Positions 54,155 through 63,947 of a DNA stretch of 64,000 nt are shown one piece after another (the first letter of the stretch is position 1; every line of letters starts with the position of its first letter). The stretch is from Cupriavidus laharis. Its GTDB lineage: Bacteria > Pseudomonadota > Gammaproteobacteria > Burkholderiales > Burkholderiaceae. The stretch lies in the NCBI RefSeq assembly GCF_914271435.1, contig NZ_CAJZAI010000013.1:1-64000 (forward strand), given 5' to 3'. The position numbers and the translations under genes were made by a program. The notes below the pieces were generated by a model that was not told the DNA's origin, searched no databases, and was given only the letters and a program-made list of their open reading frames with translations.

Positions 54155-55447
54155 ATGAGCGACAACCAGCAAGCCGGCACTCCCAGCACCCCGGCGGCAT
54201 CCGTCAACAACAATGGCAAGCGCAAGCGCCTGCTGCTTTCCCTGACCGCAGCCATCGTCGTGGCCGGTGTCGGCTACGGCGTGTACTGGGGCCTCTACGC
54301 GCGCCACTTCGAAAGCACCGACGACGCCTACGTCGCCGGCAACGTCGTCCAGGTAACGCCGCTCGTGGGCGGCACGGTGGTCTCGATCGCCGCGGACGAC
54401 ACGCAGCTCGTCACGGCCGGCCAGCCGCTGATCCAGCTCGACCGCGCCGACACGCAGGTGGCACTGGAACAGGCCGAAGCCCAGCTCGCCCAGGCCGTGC
54501 GCGAAGTGCGCACGCTCTACGTCAACAACGGCTCGCTCGCCGCCAACGTGGCGCTGCGCGAGGCCGACGTTGCCAAGGCGCGTGAAGACCTGCGCCGCCG
54601 CCAGGCGATTGCGGGTTCGGGTGCGGTGTCGAGCGAAGAAATCGCGCACGCCCAGACCGCGCTGCAGGGCGCGCAGTCCGCGCTGCTCGCCGCGCGCGAG
54701 CAGCTTGCCTCGAACAAGGTGCTGACCGACCAGACCACCGTCGAAAAGCACCCGAGCGTGCAGCGGGCGGCGGCCAACCTGCGTTCGGCCTACCTGTCGT
54801 TCGCGCGCTCGACGCTGCCGGCGCCGGTGACGGGCTACGTGGCCAAGCGCTCGGTGCAGGTCGGCCAGCGCGTGGCCGCCGGCGCCCCGCTGATGGCCGT
54901 GGTGCCGCTGGACCAGGTCTGGGTCGATGCCAACTTCAAGGAAGTGCAGATCACGCATATGCGCATCGGCCAGCCTGTGACGCTGGAAGCCGACGTGTAC
55001 GGTTCGAAGGTGAAGTACACGGGCAAGGTCGAAGGCTTCTCGGCCGGTACCGGTTCCGCCTTTTCGCTGCTGCCGGCCCAGAACGCCACCGGCAACTGGA
55101 TCAAGGTGGTGCAGCGCCTGCCGGTGCGCATCGCGCTTGATCCGCAGCAGCTCAAGGACCACCCGCTGCGCGTCGGCCTGTCGATGAACGTCACCGTCGA
55201 CGTGCGCAAGGAAGAAGGCGCCGCCATGGTCAGCACCACCGCGGCCAGGCCGATGCAGACCGACGTCTACGACAAGGTCGCGCAGGACGCCGACCAGCTG
55301 ATCGCGCGCATCGTCGCCATGAACAACGGCGGCCGCCCGGCTGCCCCGGCCAATGGCGTACCGGCCAAGGGTGCACCGGTCAACAATGTTCCGGCCGACG
55401 ACGCGGCGGCCAGCGCCGCCGTGGCGCGTCCTTCGAACCGCGGCTGA
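54155..55447 (+). CDS. emrA: HlyD/EmrA-family membrane fusion protein
   Basis: A 430-residue periplasmic adaptor. One N-terminal membrane helix (about 24-44, RLLLSLTAAIVVAGVGYG), then FESTDDAYVAGNVVQVTPLVGG, the EmrA-type lipoyl half-motif, an alpha-hairpin rich in Ala/Glu/Gln, and TLPAPVTGYVAKRSVQVGQRV with the second half. The tail after about residue 375 is Pro/Ala-rich. It links the pump to the outer-membrane channel. Confidence 0.92.
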   Translation: MSDNQQAGTPSTPAASVNNNGKRKRLLLSLTAAIVVAGVGYGVYWGLYARHFESTDDAYVAGNVVQVTPLVGGTVVSIAADDTQLVTAGQPLIQLDRADTQVALEQAEAQLAQAVREVRTLYVNNGSLAANVALREADVAKAREDLRRRQAIAGSGAVSSEEIAHAQTALQGAQSALLAAREQLASNKVLTDQTTVEKHPSVQRAAANLRSAYLSFARSTLPAPVTGYVAKRSVQVGQRVAAGAPLMAVVPLDQVWVDANFKEVQITHMRIGQPVTLEADVYGSKVKYTGKVEGFSAGTGSAFSLLPAQNATGNWIKVVQRLPVRIALDPQQLKDHPLRVGLSMNVTVDVRKEEGAAMVSTTAARPMQTDVYDKVAQDADQLIARIVAMNNGGRPAAPANGVPAKGAPVNNVPADDAAASAAVARPSNRG

Positions 55448-55449
55448 TC

Positions 55450-57051
55450 ATGGCGGACACACTGACCGTGGGTGAACGCGCCGGCGCCGCGCCAAGGCCG
55501 CCGGCGCGCCCGGCGCATCTGCAGCCGCTGAGCGGCGGCAAGCTGGTGGTCGGCACCATTGCGCTGTCGCTGGCCACGTTCATGAACGTGCTGGATTCGT
55601 CGATCGCCAACGTGTCGATTCCGGCCATTTCCGGCGACCTCGGCGTGGCGCCCAACCAGGGTACCTGGGTCATCACCTCGTTCGCGGTGGCCAACGCCAT
55701 ATCGGTGCCGCTGACGGGCTGGCTTACCACGCGCTTCGGCGCCGTGCGCCTGTTCATCACGTCGATTTTGCTGTTCGTGCTGTCGTCGTGGCTGTGCGGC
55801 GTGGCGCCGAACCTGGAGACGCTGCTGGCTGCACGTATCCTGCAGGGCGCGGTGGCCGGGCCGATGATCCCGCTGTCGCAGTCGCTGCTGCTGTCGAGCT
55901 ACCCGCCGCAGAAGAGCACGATGGCGCTCGCGCTGTGGGGCATGACCACGCTGGTGGCGCCGATCATGGGGCCGCTGCTGGGCGGCTGGATCTCGGACAA
56001 CATGACCTGGCCGTGGATCTTCTACATCAACGTGCCGGTGGGCCTGCTGACCGCATACGCCACATGGGCGATCTACAAGGACCGTGAAACCCCGACCAAG
56101 GTGCTGCCGATCGACCGCATCGGGCTGGCGCTGCTGGTGATCTGGGTGGGCTCGATGCAGCTCATGCTCGACAAGGGCAAGGAGCTCGACTGGTTCCACT
56201 CGACCGAGATTGTCGTGCTCACGCTGGTGGCCGTGCTCGGCTTCCTGTTCTTTCTGGTGTGGGAGAGCTACGAGAAGCATCCGATCGTCGACATCACGCT
56301 GTTCAAGGGGCGCAACTTCAGCTCCGGCGTGGTGGCGATCTCCGTGGCATACGGGCTGTTCTTCGGCAACTTGGTGATCCTGCCGCTGTGGCTGCAGACC
56401 ATCGTGGGCTACACGGCCACCGATGCCGGCATCGTGATGGCGCCCGTGGGGATCTTCGCGATCCTGCTGTCACCGGTGATCGGGCGAAACCTGCCCAAGA
56501 TGGATGCCCGCTGGGTCGCCACGGCCGCGTTCATCACGTTCGGCATCGTGAGCCTGATGCGCTCGGAATTCACCACGCAGGTGGACACGCGCACGCTGAT
56601 GATCCCCACGCTGATCCAGGGCGCGGCCATGGCGATGTTCTTCATCCCGCTCACGTCGATCATCCTGTCCGGCCAGCCGCCGGAGAAAATCCCGGCGGCG
56701 TCGGGCCTGTCGAACTTCGTGCGGATCACCTTCGGTGCGATCGGCGCTTCGATCTCCACCACCCTGTGGGAAAACCGCTCTGCCCTGCACCACGCGCAAC
56801 TGGTGGAGAAGGTCAATCCGTACAACCCGGCCTACTCGGAGCAGCTCCATCACCTGACGCAGATGGGCATGAGCCAGGCGCAGGCGGTGGGCGTGATGGA
56901 ACGGAACATCACCCAGCAGGCGGCGATGCTCGGCGCCAATGACATCTTCTGGATCTCGGGCGTCCTGTTCTTCGTGCTGATCGGCTTTGTCTGGCTGACC
57001 AAACCGGCCAAGGGCGGCGCAGGTGCCGACGCGGCAGCCGGCGCACATTGA
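55450..57051 (+). CDS. emrB: DHA2-family MFS multidrug efflux permease (EmrB-like)
   Basis: A 533-residue inner-membrane drug/proton antiporter with about 14 hydrophobic segments. LATFMNVLDSSIANVSIPAI carries the DHA2 motif D1, GWLTTRFGAVRLFI is MFS motif A, and GPLLGGWISDNMTWPWIFYINVPVG is motif C and the following helix. It lies 2 bp after emrA. The drug range cannot be told from sequence. Confidence 0.94.
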   Translation: MADTLTVGERAGAAPRPPARPAHLQPLSGGKLVVGTIALSLATFMNVLDSSIANVSIPAISGDLGVAPNQGTWVITSFAVANAISVPLTGWLTTRFGAVRLFITSILLFVLSSWLCGVAPNLETLLAARILQGAVAGPMIPLSQSLLLSSYPPQKSTMALALWGMTTLVAPIMGPLLGGWISDNMTWPWIFYINVPVGLLTAYATWAIYKDRETPTKVLPIDRIGLALLVIWVGSMQLMLDKGKELDWFHSTEIVVLTLVAVLGFLFFLVWESYEKHPIVDITLFKGRNFSSGVVAISVAYGLFFGNLVILPLWLQTIVGYTATDAGIVMAPVGIFAILLSPVIGRNLPKMDARWVATAAFITFGIVSLMRSEFTTQVDTRTLMIPTLIQGAAMAMFFIPLTSIILSGQPPEKIPAASGLSNFVRITFGAIGASISTTLWENRSALHHAQLVEKVNPYNPAYSEQLHHLTQMGMSQAQAVGVMERNITQQAAMLGANDIFWISGVLFFVLIGFVWLTKPAKGGAGADAAAGAH

Positions 57052-57087
57052 CGGGAACTGTCGCCAACCTGCACGCATCCATCCCGC

Positions 57088-57135
57088 AAAAAAGGCCACG
57101 CGCCTCCGGTTCGATCCGGAAGCGCATGGCCTTTT
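57088..57135 (+). terminator. Terminator of the efflux operon
   Basis: AAAAGGCCA and TGGCCTTTT enclose an internal CTCCGG/CCGGAAG-type stem, 37 bp after the emrB stop. The run of T is part of the downstream arm (CTTTTGCCTT). Confidence 0.6.
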
Positions 57136-57177
57136 GCCTTAGGGCCCGTGCCAATCCGGGGGCCCTCCTCATCGCTA

Positions 57178-57372
57178 TTAATTTGCCCCCGCCTGCCCGG
57201 CCTCAAGTTGCGCCCGCACCGCCGCGATATGTTCGCCCGCCACTTCTACGGCATTCTCGAGGGCGCTCTCGGTACATCCCAACTCACGGCACCAGTACTG
57301 CACCTCAATCGGGTCCATCAGGTTGATGCGGCCCGGATCCAGGGGCCGGAACTGGCTGATCTGATCACTCAT
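57178..57372 (-). CDS. DUF3606 domain protein
   Basis: A 64-residue protein of DUF3606, small cytoplasmic proteins of unknown role. DPGRINLMDPIEVQYWCREL and CTESALENAVEVAGEHIAAVR give the family pattern. A GGAGG site precedes ATG 57372. Confidence 0.88.
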   Translation of the reverse strand: MSDQISQFRPLDPGRINLMDPIEVQYWCRELGCTESALENAVEVAGEHIAAVRAQLEAGQAGAN

Positions 57373-57556
57373 GCTGCCTCCTGTTGCCTCTGGCCTTCAC
57401 ACGGCTCTTGCATTGTAGGCGAGCCATGGGCCGTCTCCGGCAATCTGCCCGCCCGAATTTGCGTTCCAACCGGGCTACCATTTCCAAACCGCTTTACGGT
57501 ACCGGTCGTGAGCAGGTCAGCCAGAATCACTCCGGCATGACCTTAGGGCAAGGCGC

Positions 57557-58504
57557 TTACAGGCGGACCAGCCGCTCCGGCCGCAAGGCGCCTTCACGCA
57601 TGCGCGCCACGCCAAGCAGACGCGACGGCTCGCCGCCGTAGACACGGGCGAGCGTGCCGTCCTGCGGGACCTCCCCTGCCGGCAGGTCCCGCTCGGCGAT
57701 GCGCTGGCCCTGGAGGAAGCGTGAGGCCGCCTGCACATCCAGCGCAACAGGCGGGCAGCGTTGCAGCAGCGCGTCGACTGGCGCCAGCATGGCCGGACGC
57801 GCTTCGTCCGGCTGCGCATCAATCTGCTCCAGCGTCACGGCCCCATCCAGCGTCAGGTCGCCGACGGCGATGCGGCGCAACCCGCTCAGGTGCGCGCCGC
57901 AACCCAGCGCCTCGCCGATGTCCTCGGCAAGCGTACGGATGTACGTGCCCTTGCTGCACTTCACGCGCATCGTGAACGCCGGTGCCTGCGGCAACGTGCA
58001 GTCCAGCACGTCGATTGCGTGAATCGTGACGCGGCGGGCCGGACGCTCCACGGTTTGCCCGGCTCGCGCGTATTCATAAAGAGGACGCCCGTCCTTCTTG
58101 AGTGCCGAATGCATCGGCGGAACCTGGTCGATTTCGCCGGTAAAGCGGGCGATAGCCGCATCAAGTGCCGCGCGATCACAGGTGACCGGGCGCTCCGCCA
58201 GCACCTCCCCTTCGGCATCGCCGGTCGTGGTCTTCTGCCCAAGCCGGACGACAGCCTCGTAGGTCTTGTCGGCATCGAGCAAGTCCTGCGAGAACTTGGT
58301 CGCTTCGCCGAAGCAAAGCGGCAGCAGGCCGGTGGCGAGCGGGTCCAGCGTGCCCGTGTGGCCGGCCTTGAGTGCCCGCAGCAGGCGCTTGGCGCGCACC
58401 AGCGCGTCGTTGGAAGACAACCCGAGCGGCTTGTCGAGCAGCAGCACGCCATGCACCTCGCGGCGCGGAAGCCGGGGCGGACGGTTGTTGGCGGAATCGG
58501 TCAT
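57557..58504 (-). CDS. truB: tRNA pseudouridine(55) synthase TruB
   Basis: A 315-residue enzyme making pseudouridine 55 in tRNAs. REVHGVLLLDKPLGLSSNDAL starts the fold, GHTGTLDPLATGLLPLCFG contains catalytic Asp54, and KTYEAVVRLGQKTTTGDAEG and CSKGTYIRTLAEDIGEALG follow. ATG at 58504 avoids an unsupported 19-codon extension. It is the last gene of the rimP-nusA-infB-rbfA-truB run. Confidence 0.96.
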   Translation of the reverse strand: MTDSANNRPPRLPRREVHGVLLLDKPLGLSSNDALVRAKRLLRALKAGHTGTLDPLATGLLPLCFGEATKFSQDLLDADKTYEAVVRLGQKTTTGDAEGEVLAERPVTCDRAALDAAIARFTGEIDQVPPMHSALKKDGRPLYEYARAGQTVERPARRVTIHAIDVLDCTLPQAPAFTMRVKCSKGTYIRTLAEDIGEALGCGAHLSGLRRIAVGDLTLDGAVTLEQIDAQPDEARPAMLAPVDALLQRCPPVALDVQAASRFLQGQRIAERDLPAGEVPQDGTLARVYGGEPSRLLGVARMREGALRPERLVRL

Positions 58505-58569
58505 GGAAACAATGCAGGGCGGCGGGCGACGTGCCCGCGCCGGGACGGCGCTTTCCGGCATAGCCGGAA

Positions 58570-58938
58570 TCAGTCGTCCTTGGAACGCGTGGCGTTCGCT
58601 TCGTTGATCAGCTTCGACATCTCGATCGCATGCTCGACCGATGTGTCGTGATAGAAGCGCAGCGTCGGCACGGTATGGATATGCAGGCGCTTGTACAGCA
58701 ACGAGTGCAGGTAACCCGCCTTCTCGTTCAGGATTGCTGCCGCTTCGGCAGCATCGGCGCCGAGCACCGTGAAATAAACCTTGGCGTGCGCGTAGTCCGG
58801 CGTCAGCGTCACGGACTGCAGCGTCACCAGCCCGAGGCGCGGGTCGCGCAGCTCGCGCTGGATCATCTCGGCCAGGTCTTTCTGGATCTGGTCGGAGATG
58901 CGCAGGTTACGGGAGGAAATACTGCCTTTCTTGGCCAT
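58570..58938 (-). CDS. rbfA: 30S ribosome-binding factor RbfA
   Basis: A 122-residue KH-fold factor for 16S rRNA 5'-end maturation and cold adaptation. RISDQIQKDLAEMIQRELRD and SVTLTPDYAHAKVYFTVLG, then the PTLRFYHDTSVEHAIEMSKL end, are conserved. It lies 59 bp after infB and 65 bp before truB. Confidence 0.96.
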   Translation of the reverse strand: MAKKGSISSRNLRISDQIQKDLAEMIQRELRDPRLGLVTLQSVTLTPDYAHAKVYFTVLGADAAEAAAILNEKAGYLHSLLYKRLHIHTVPTLRFYHDTSVEHAIEMSKLINEANATRSKDD

Positions 58939-58997
58939 TCAATACTGTCTTGTCGAGACGACAACGGCGGGCCGGAGCCCGCCGTCGTTGCGACGCC

Positions 58998-61886
58998 TTA
59001 CAGCGTACGCGCCACCTCGGTGATTTCATACACTTCGAGCTGGTCGCCTTCCTGAACATCGTTGAAGTTCTTGATCGACAGACCGCACTCGAAGCCTTGC
59101 TTGACTTCCTTGACGTCGTCCTTGAAACGCTTGAGCGAGTCGAGTTCGCCGCTGTGGATGACCACGTTGTTGCGCAGCACGCGCACCAGCGAGGTCCGCT
59201 TGACCAGGCCGTCCGTAACCATACAGCCGGCCACCGCACCGATCTTCGGTACGCGGAACACCTGGCGCACCTCGACCTGGCCGATCGTGGTCTCGCGCTT
59301 CTCCGGTGCCAGCATGCCCGACATGGCCGCCTTGATCTCGTCTACCGCATCGTAAATGATGTTGTAGTAGCGGATGTCGATGCCGTGGTTCTCGGCCAGC
59401 TTGCGCGCACCGGCGTCGGCACGCACGTTGAAGCCGATGATGACCGCCTTGGAAGCGGTCGCCAGGTTAACGTCCGACTCCGAGATGCCACCCACGCCAG
59501 CGTGCACGATCTGCACGCGCACTTCGGCGGTGGAGAGCTTCTGCAGCGACTGCACCAGCGCTTCCTGCGAACCCTGCACGTCCGCCTTGACGATCAGCGG
59601 CAGCGTCTGCACGTCGCCTTCCGTCATCTGCTCCAGCATGGTCTCCAGTTTGGCGGCCTGCTGCTTGGCGAGCTTGACGTCGCGGAACTTGCCCTGGCGG
59701 AACAGCGCGATTTCGCGTGCCTTGCGCTCATCCGGCAACACCAGCACTTCCTCGCCGGCCGCAGGGACTTCCGACAGGCCCTGGATTTCCACCGGGATCG
59801 ACGGGCCGGCTTCCTTGGTCGGCTTGCCGTTTTCGTCCAGCATGGCGCGCACACGGCCATAGGCACTGCCGGCCAGCACCACATCGCCACGCTTGAGCGT
59901 GCCGCTGCTGACCAGGATCGTCGCGATCGGGCCCTTGCCCTTGTCGAGCTGGGCTTCCACCACCAGGCCCTTTGCGGGTGCATCCACCGGCGCCTTCAGT
60001 TCCAGGATTTCCGCCTGCAGCGACACCTGCTCCAGCAGGTCGTCAATGCCCGAACCGGTCTTCGCCGACACCGGCACGAACGGCGAATCGCCGCCGTACT
60101 CTTCCGGCACCACCTGCTCGGCCACCAGTTCCTGCTTGACGCGGTCCGGGTTGGCTTCGGGCTTGTCGATCTTGTTGATCGCCACGACGATCGGCACCCC
60201 GGCAGCCTTGGCATGCGCAATGGCTTCCTTGGTCTGCGGCATCACGCCGTCGTCGGCCGCGACCACCAGGATCACGATGTCGGTCGCCTTGGCACCGCGG
60301 GCACGCATGGCCGTGAAGGCCTCGTGACCCGGGGTGTCCAGGAAAGTGATCACGCCACGGTCGGTTTCCACATGGTAGGCGCCGATGTGCTGCGTAATGC
60401 CGCCGGCTTCGCCCGCCGCCACCTTGGCGCGGCGGATGTAGTCCAGCAGCGAGGTCTTGCCGTGGTCGACGTGACCCATCACGGTCACTACCGGCGGACG
60501 CGGCAGTTGTTCCGCGTCGGTGTGTTCTTCGCCGTCCACCACGAGCAGCGCTTCCGGATCGTCCAGCTTGGCGGCGAACGCCTTGTGGCCCATTTCTTCC
60601 ACCACGATCATGGCGGTTTCCTGGTCCAGCACCTGGTTGATCGTCACCATCTGGCCGAGCTTCATCATCTGCTTGATGACCTCGGACGCCTTCACGGACA
60701 TCTTGTGGGCGAGATCCGCGACCGAGATCGTTTCCGGCACGTGCACTTCGCGCACCACCGGTTCCGTCGGCGCCTGGAAACTGCTGCGGCTGTCGTCGGC
60801 ATGCTGCTGACGGCCGCCACGGCCGCGCGGACCACCGCGCCAGCCACCCACGCCACCCGACGAATCGCCGCGCGTCTTCAGGCCACCGCCCTTCTTGCCG
60901 CGCGAGCCTTCATCCTTCCAACCTGGGGCACCTGCCTTGCCGGTCTTTTTGTCAACCGTCGTACTCGGTGCCGTTGCGGCGGGTTTCTTATCATCCTTCT
61001 TGGCCTCGGCCGTGGCACCTGCCGGCTTGACCGGCTTGTGCAGCGTTCCGGTCTGCTCGGCCTTCTTCTCCTCGGCCTTGCGCTCCGACGGCGCCTTGAG
61101 CACGCGCGCCGGGGCATTCAGCATCTGCTGGATGGCACGGGCTTCGGCTTCGGCAGCCTCGCGGCGCTTGCGTGCGGCATCCTGCTGCTCGGCACGGGCC
61201 TTGTCAGCGGCAGCCTTGGCATCGTCGGCAGCCTTCTGCGCGGCTGCGCGCTCGGCAGCAACACGTGCCTGCTCATCCTCGGCCTTCTTGCGCGAAGCTT
61301 CCTCGGCAGCCTCGCCGACCGCGCGTGCGGCAGCGGCTTCCTCTTCGGCCTTCTTGGCAAGCAGATCAGCCTGGCGACGCTGTTCGGCCTCCAGGGCTTC
61401 CTGCTTGGCACGGCGTTCGGCTTCCTCGCGCTCGGCCGCCTCACGGCGTGCCTTCGCTTCGGCTTCCTGCCGGGCCAGCAGTTCGGCCTGTTGGCGTTCC
61501 TCTTCCTCGCGGCGCGCCTGCTCGGCGGCGTCGACCGCAGCGGCCTGCTGCTCGGTCTCGGCGTGCTGGTCGGGCGTCGCTTCGTCGCGCTTGATCAGCA
61601 CGCGCTTCTTGCGCACCTCGACCTGGACGGTACGCGTCTTGCCGGTGGAGTCGGCCTGACGGATCTCGGAAGTCTCGCGCTTGGTCAGCGTGATCTTCTT
61701 GCGTGCGCTGTCATCGGCCTGGCCGTGCGAACGCTTCAGATAGTCCAGCAGACTGGTCTTATCCGATTCCGTGACGATGTCTTCTGGCGTCGCCTTGCCC
61801 ACCCCAGCCGCCTGCAATTGTTCCAGCAGGGCAGCTGCGCTGCGACTCAGTTCTGCGGCCAGTTGGGCAACTGTTGTGCTTGCCAT
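58998..61886 (-). CDS. infB: Translation initiation factor IF-2
   Basis: A 962-residue GTPase that brings fMet-tRNA to the 30S subunit. The N-terminal IF2_N segment (STTVAQLAAELSRSAAALLEQL) is followed by a long Ala/Glu/Arg coiled region (about 90-380) and a Gly/Arg-rich linker. The G domain at about 465 has VMGHVDHGKTSLLDYIRRAK, FLDTPGHEAFTAMRARG and INKIDKPEANPDRV. Length is within the large proteobacterial class. It lies about 100 bp after nusA. Confidence 0.97.
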   Translation of the reverse strand: MASTTVAQLAAELSRSAAALLEQLQAAGVGKATPEDIVTESDKTSLLDYLKRSHGQADDSARKKITLTKRETSEIRQADSTGKTRTVQVEVRKKRVLIKRDEATPDQHAETEQQAAAVDAAEQARREEEERQQAELLARQEAEAKARREAAEREEAERRAKQEALEAEQRRQADLLAKKAEEEAAAARAVGEAAEEASRKKAEDEQARVAAERAAAQKAADDAKAAADKARAEQQDAARKRREAAEAEARAIQQMLNAPARVLKAPSERKAEEKKAEQTGTLHKPVKPAGATAEAKKDDKKPAATAPSTTVDKKTGKAGAPGWKDEGSRGKKGGGLKTRGDSSGGVGGWRGGPRGRGGRQQHADDSRSSFQAPTEPVVREVHVPETISVADLAHKMSVKASEVIKQMMKLGQMVTINQVLDQETAMIVVEEMGHKAFAAKLDDPEALLVVDGEEHTDAEQLPRPPVVTVMGHVDHGKTSLLDYIRRAKVAAGEAGGITQHIGAYHVETDRGVITFLDTPGHEAFTAMRARGAKATDIVILVVAADDGVMPQTKEAIAHAKAAGVPIVVAINKIDKPEANPDRVKQELVAEQVVPEEYGGDSPFVPVSAKTGSGIDDLLEQVSLQAEILELKAPVDAPAKGLVVEAQLDKGKGPIATILVSSGTLKRGDVVLAGSAYGRVRAMLDENGKPTKEAGPSIPVEIQGLSEVPAAGEEVLVLPDERKAREIALFRQGKFRDVKLAKQQAAKLETMLEQMTEGDVQTLPLIVKADVQGSQEALVQSLQKLSTAEVRVQIVHAGVGGISESDVNLATASKAVIIGFNVRADAGARKLAENHGIDIRYYNIIYDAVDEIKAAMSGMLAPEKRETTIGQVEVRQVFRVPKIGAVAGCMVTDGLVKRTSLVRVLRNNVVIHSGELDSLKRFKDDVKEVKQGFECGLSIKNFNDVQEGDQLEVYEITEVARTL

Positions 61887-61986
61887 TCAAACCCTTTCAA
61901 TGCTTGGTTTCTTCGTCGGGACAAATCGTATGCGGAAAGCGCGTCCGGGCAATGTGCTTGTGGGCGCATGCACCCGGACGTGTCCC

Positions 61987-63462
61987 TCAGTTAAACCAAT
62001 GTTCCCGTGCTTTCATGATCAGCGCCTTGGCTTCTTCCTCGCTGACGCCCGTCATCTCGACGAGTTCGTCGACGGCCAGTTCGGCCAGGTCGTCACGCGT
62101 ATGGATATTGCCTTCAGCCAGCTTGCCGATCAGCTCGGGGGTCAGGCCGTCGAGCGTACGCAGATCCTGCGACACCTCTTCCACCTTCTCTTCCCGGGCC
62201 AGTTCCATCGTCAGGAGCGCATCACGTGCGCGGTTGCGCAGCTCGTTGACGGTGTCTTCATCAAACGCCTCGATTTCCATCATTTCACTGATGGGAACAT
62301 AGGCCACTTCTTCCAGCGTGGAGAAACCTTCCTCGATCAGGATGTCCGCCACTTCCTCGTCGACGTCCAGCTTGGCCATGAACAGCTTGCGCACGGCATC
62401 GCTTTCCTCGGCCTGCTTCAACGCCGACTCTTCCTGCGTCATGATGTTGATCTGCCAGCCGGTCAGCTCGGACGCCAGGCGTACGTTCTGGCCGCTGCGG
62501 CCGATGGCCACGGCGAGGTTTTCCTCGTCGACGACCACGTCCATGCTGTGCTTTTCCTCGTCCACGACGATCGACTGCACCTGCGCCGGCGCCAGCGCAC
62601 CGATCACGAACTGCGCCGGGTCTTCCGACCACAGCACGATGTCCACGGCTTCGCCGCCGATCTCGTTGCGCACGGCCGTCACGCGCGTGCCGCGCACACC
62701 GACGCAGGTACCGATCGGATCGATGCGCTTGTCATGCGCCACCACGGCGATCTTGGCACGTACGCCCGGATCACGGGCCGCGGCCTTGATCTCGAGCAGG
62801 CCTTGCTCCATCTCCGGCACTTCGTTCTCGAAGAGCTTGATCAGGAACTCGGGCGCGGTGCGCGACAACTCGATCTGCGGGCCACGCGCGGCGCGGTCCA
62901 CGTTCAGGATGTAAGCGCGCACACGGTCACCGGTGCGCAGGTTTTCCTTCGGGATGATCTGGTCGCGCGCCAGCAGCGCTTCCACGCGGCCGGACTCGAC
63001 GATCAGGCCCTTCTTGTCGGCACGCTTGACCGTGCCGGTCATGATCTTTTCGCCACGCTCGAGGTAGTCGTTCAGGATCTGCTCACGCTCGGCATCGCGG
63101 ATGCGCTGCAGGATCACCTGCTTGGCAGCCTGCGCGCCGATACGGCCGAATTCGACCGACTCGATCTGCTGCTCGACATAGTCGCCCAGATCGATGCTCG
63201 GGTCGTCATCGCGTGCCTCGAACAGCAGGATCTGCTTGTCCGGCTCCTGCAGGCCCTGTTCGTCAGGGACGACAAGCCAGCGGCGGAATGTCTCGTGCTC
63301 GCCCGATTCGCGGTCGATCGCCACACGGATATCCACGTCTTCCTCGAAACGCTTCTTGGTCGCGGAGGCCAGTGCAGCCTCCAGCGCGCCGAATACCACA
63401 TCCTTGTCGACGTTCTTCTCACGCGCAAGCGCATCGACGAGCAACAGAACTTCGCGGCTCAT
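61987..63462 (-). CDS. nusA: Transcription termination/antitermination factor NusA
   Basis: A 491-residue RNA polymerase-associated factor. The N-terminal domain begins MSREVLLLVDALAREKNVDK, the S1 domain has GTVKRADKKGLIVESGRVEA, and the KH domains include DPIGTCVGVRGTRVTAVRNE and AIGRSGQNVRLASELTGW. Two acidic C-terminal repeats follow (DEEVADILIEEGFSTLEEVAY and LAELAVDELVEMTGVSEEEA). It overlaps rimP by 4 bp. Confidence 0.97.
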   Translation of the reverse strand: MSREVLLLVDALAREKNVDKDVVFGALEAALASATKKRFEEDVDIRVAIDRESGEHETFRRWLVVPDEQGLQEPDKQILLFEARDDDPSIDLGDYVEQQIESVEFGRIGAQAAKQVILQRIRDAEREQILNDYLERGEKIMTGTVKRADKKGLIVESGRVEALLARDQIIPKENLRTGDRVRAYILNVDRAARGPQIELSRTAPEFLIKLFENEVPEMEQGLLEIKAAARDPGVRAKIAVVAHDKRIDPIGTCVGVRGTRVTAVRNEIGGEAVDIVLWSEDPAQFVIGALAPAQVQSIVVDEEKHSMDVVVDEENLAVAIGRSGQNVRLASELTGWQINIMTQEESALKQAEESDAVRKLFMAKLDVDEEVADILIEEGFSTLEEVAYVPISEMMEIEAFDEDTVNELRNRARDALLTMELAREEKVEEVSQDLRTLDGLTPELIGKLAEGNIHTRDDLAELAVDELVEMTGVSEEEAKALIMKAREHWFN

Positions 63463-63947
63463 TGCTTGTTCCCTTTTCTTTGATTTCCTTTGAAGTCGAT
63501 CACCGGCACCAGACGTGCCTTGTCGACATCAGATACAGTGAATTCCAGCAGTGCCGGACCATCCTTGCCCTCGAACTCCAGGCCGACCTTCTCCGCGCCA
63601 GCCTCTCCCGTGGGCTCACGCAGGATGCCTGTGAAGTTCTTTTGCCCATTGACGGGCAGGCGCAGCGTCACGCGCGCTTCTGCCCCGGCAAAGCGGACAT
63701 AGTCGGCCAGCTTCTTCAGCGGCCGGTCCAGCCCCGGCGACGAGACTTCGAGCCGTTCGTAGTCGACGTTCTCGACGGCCAGCACGTGCGTCAGCTGCCG
63801 GCTTACCTTCTCGCAATCCTCGATGACGATGCCGGTTTCAGGCTGATCGATATAGACACGCAACAGTCCGGCCGGAGCCCGTTCGAGCTCAACCAGCTCG
63901 TATCCCATGCCGTTAAGGGTGGTTTCGATCAAATCTGCCAGATGCAC
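63459..63947 (-). CDS. rimP: Ribosome maturation factor RimP
   Basis: A 162-residue protein needed for 30S assembly. MHLADLIETTLNGMGYELVELE starts it, then RVYIDQPETGIVIEDCEKVSRQ, the hallmark EVSSPGLDRPLKKLADYVRFA, and a C-terminal SH3-like domain. It is the first gene of the nusA operon visible here; its promoter lies at or beyond the right edge. Confidence 0.96.
   Translation of the reverse strand: MHLADLIETTLNGMGYELVELERAPAGLLRVYIDQPETGIVIEDCEKVSRQLTHVLAVENVDYERLEVSSPGLDRPLKKLADYVRFAGAEARVTLRLPVNGQKNFTGILREPTGEAGAEKVGLEFEGKDGPALLEFTVSDVDKARLVPVIDFKGNQRKGNKQ

Noticed and set aside
58950..61994. 1014-residue open frame on the plus strand opposite infB
   Set aside because: Mirror frame of infB; its Ala/Leu-rich part reflects the infB coiled region. 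No gene features.
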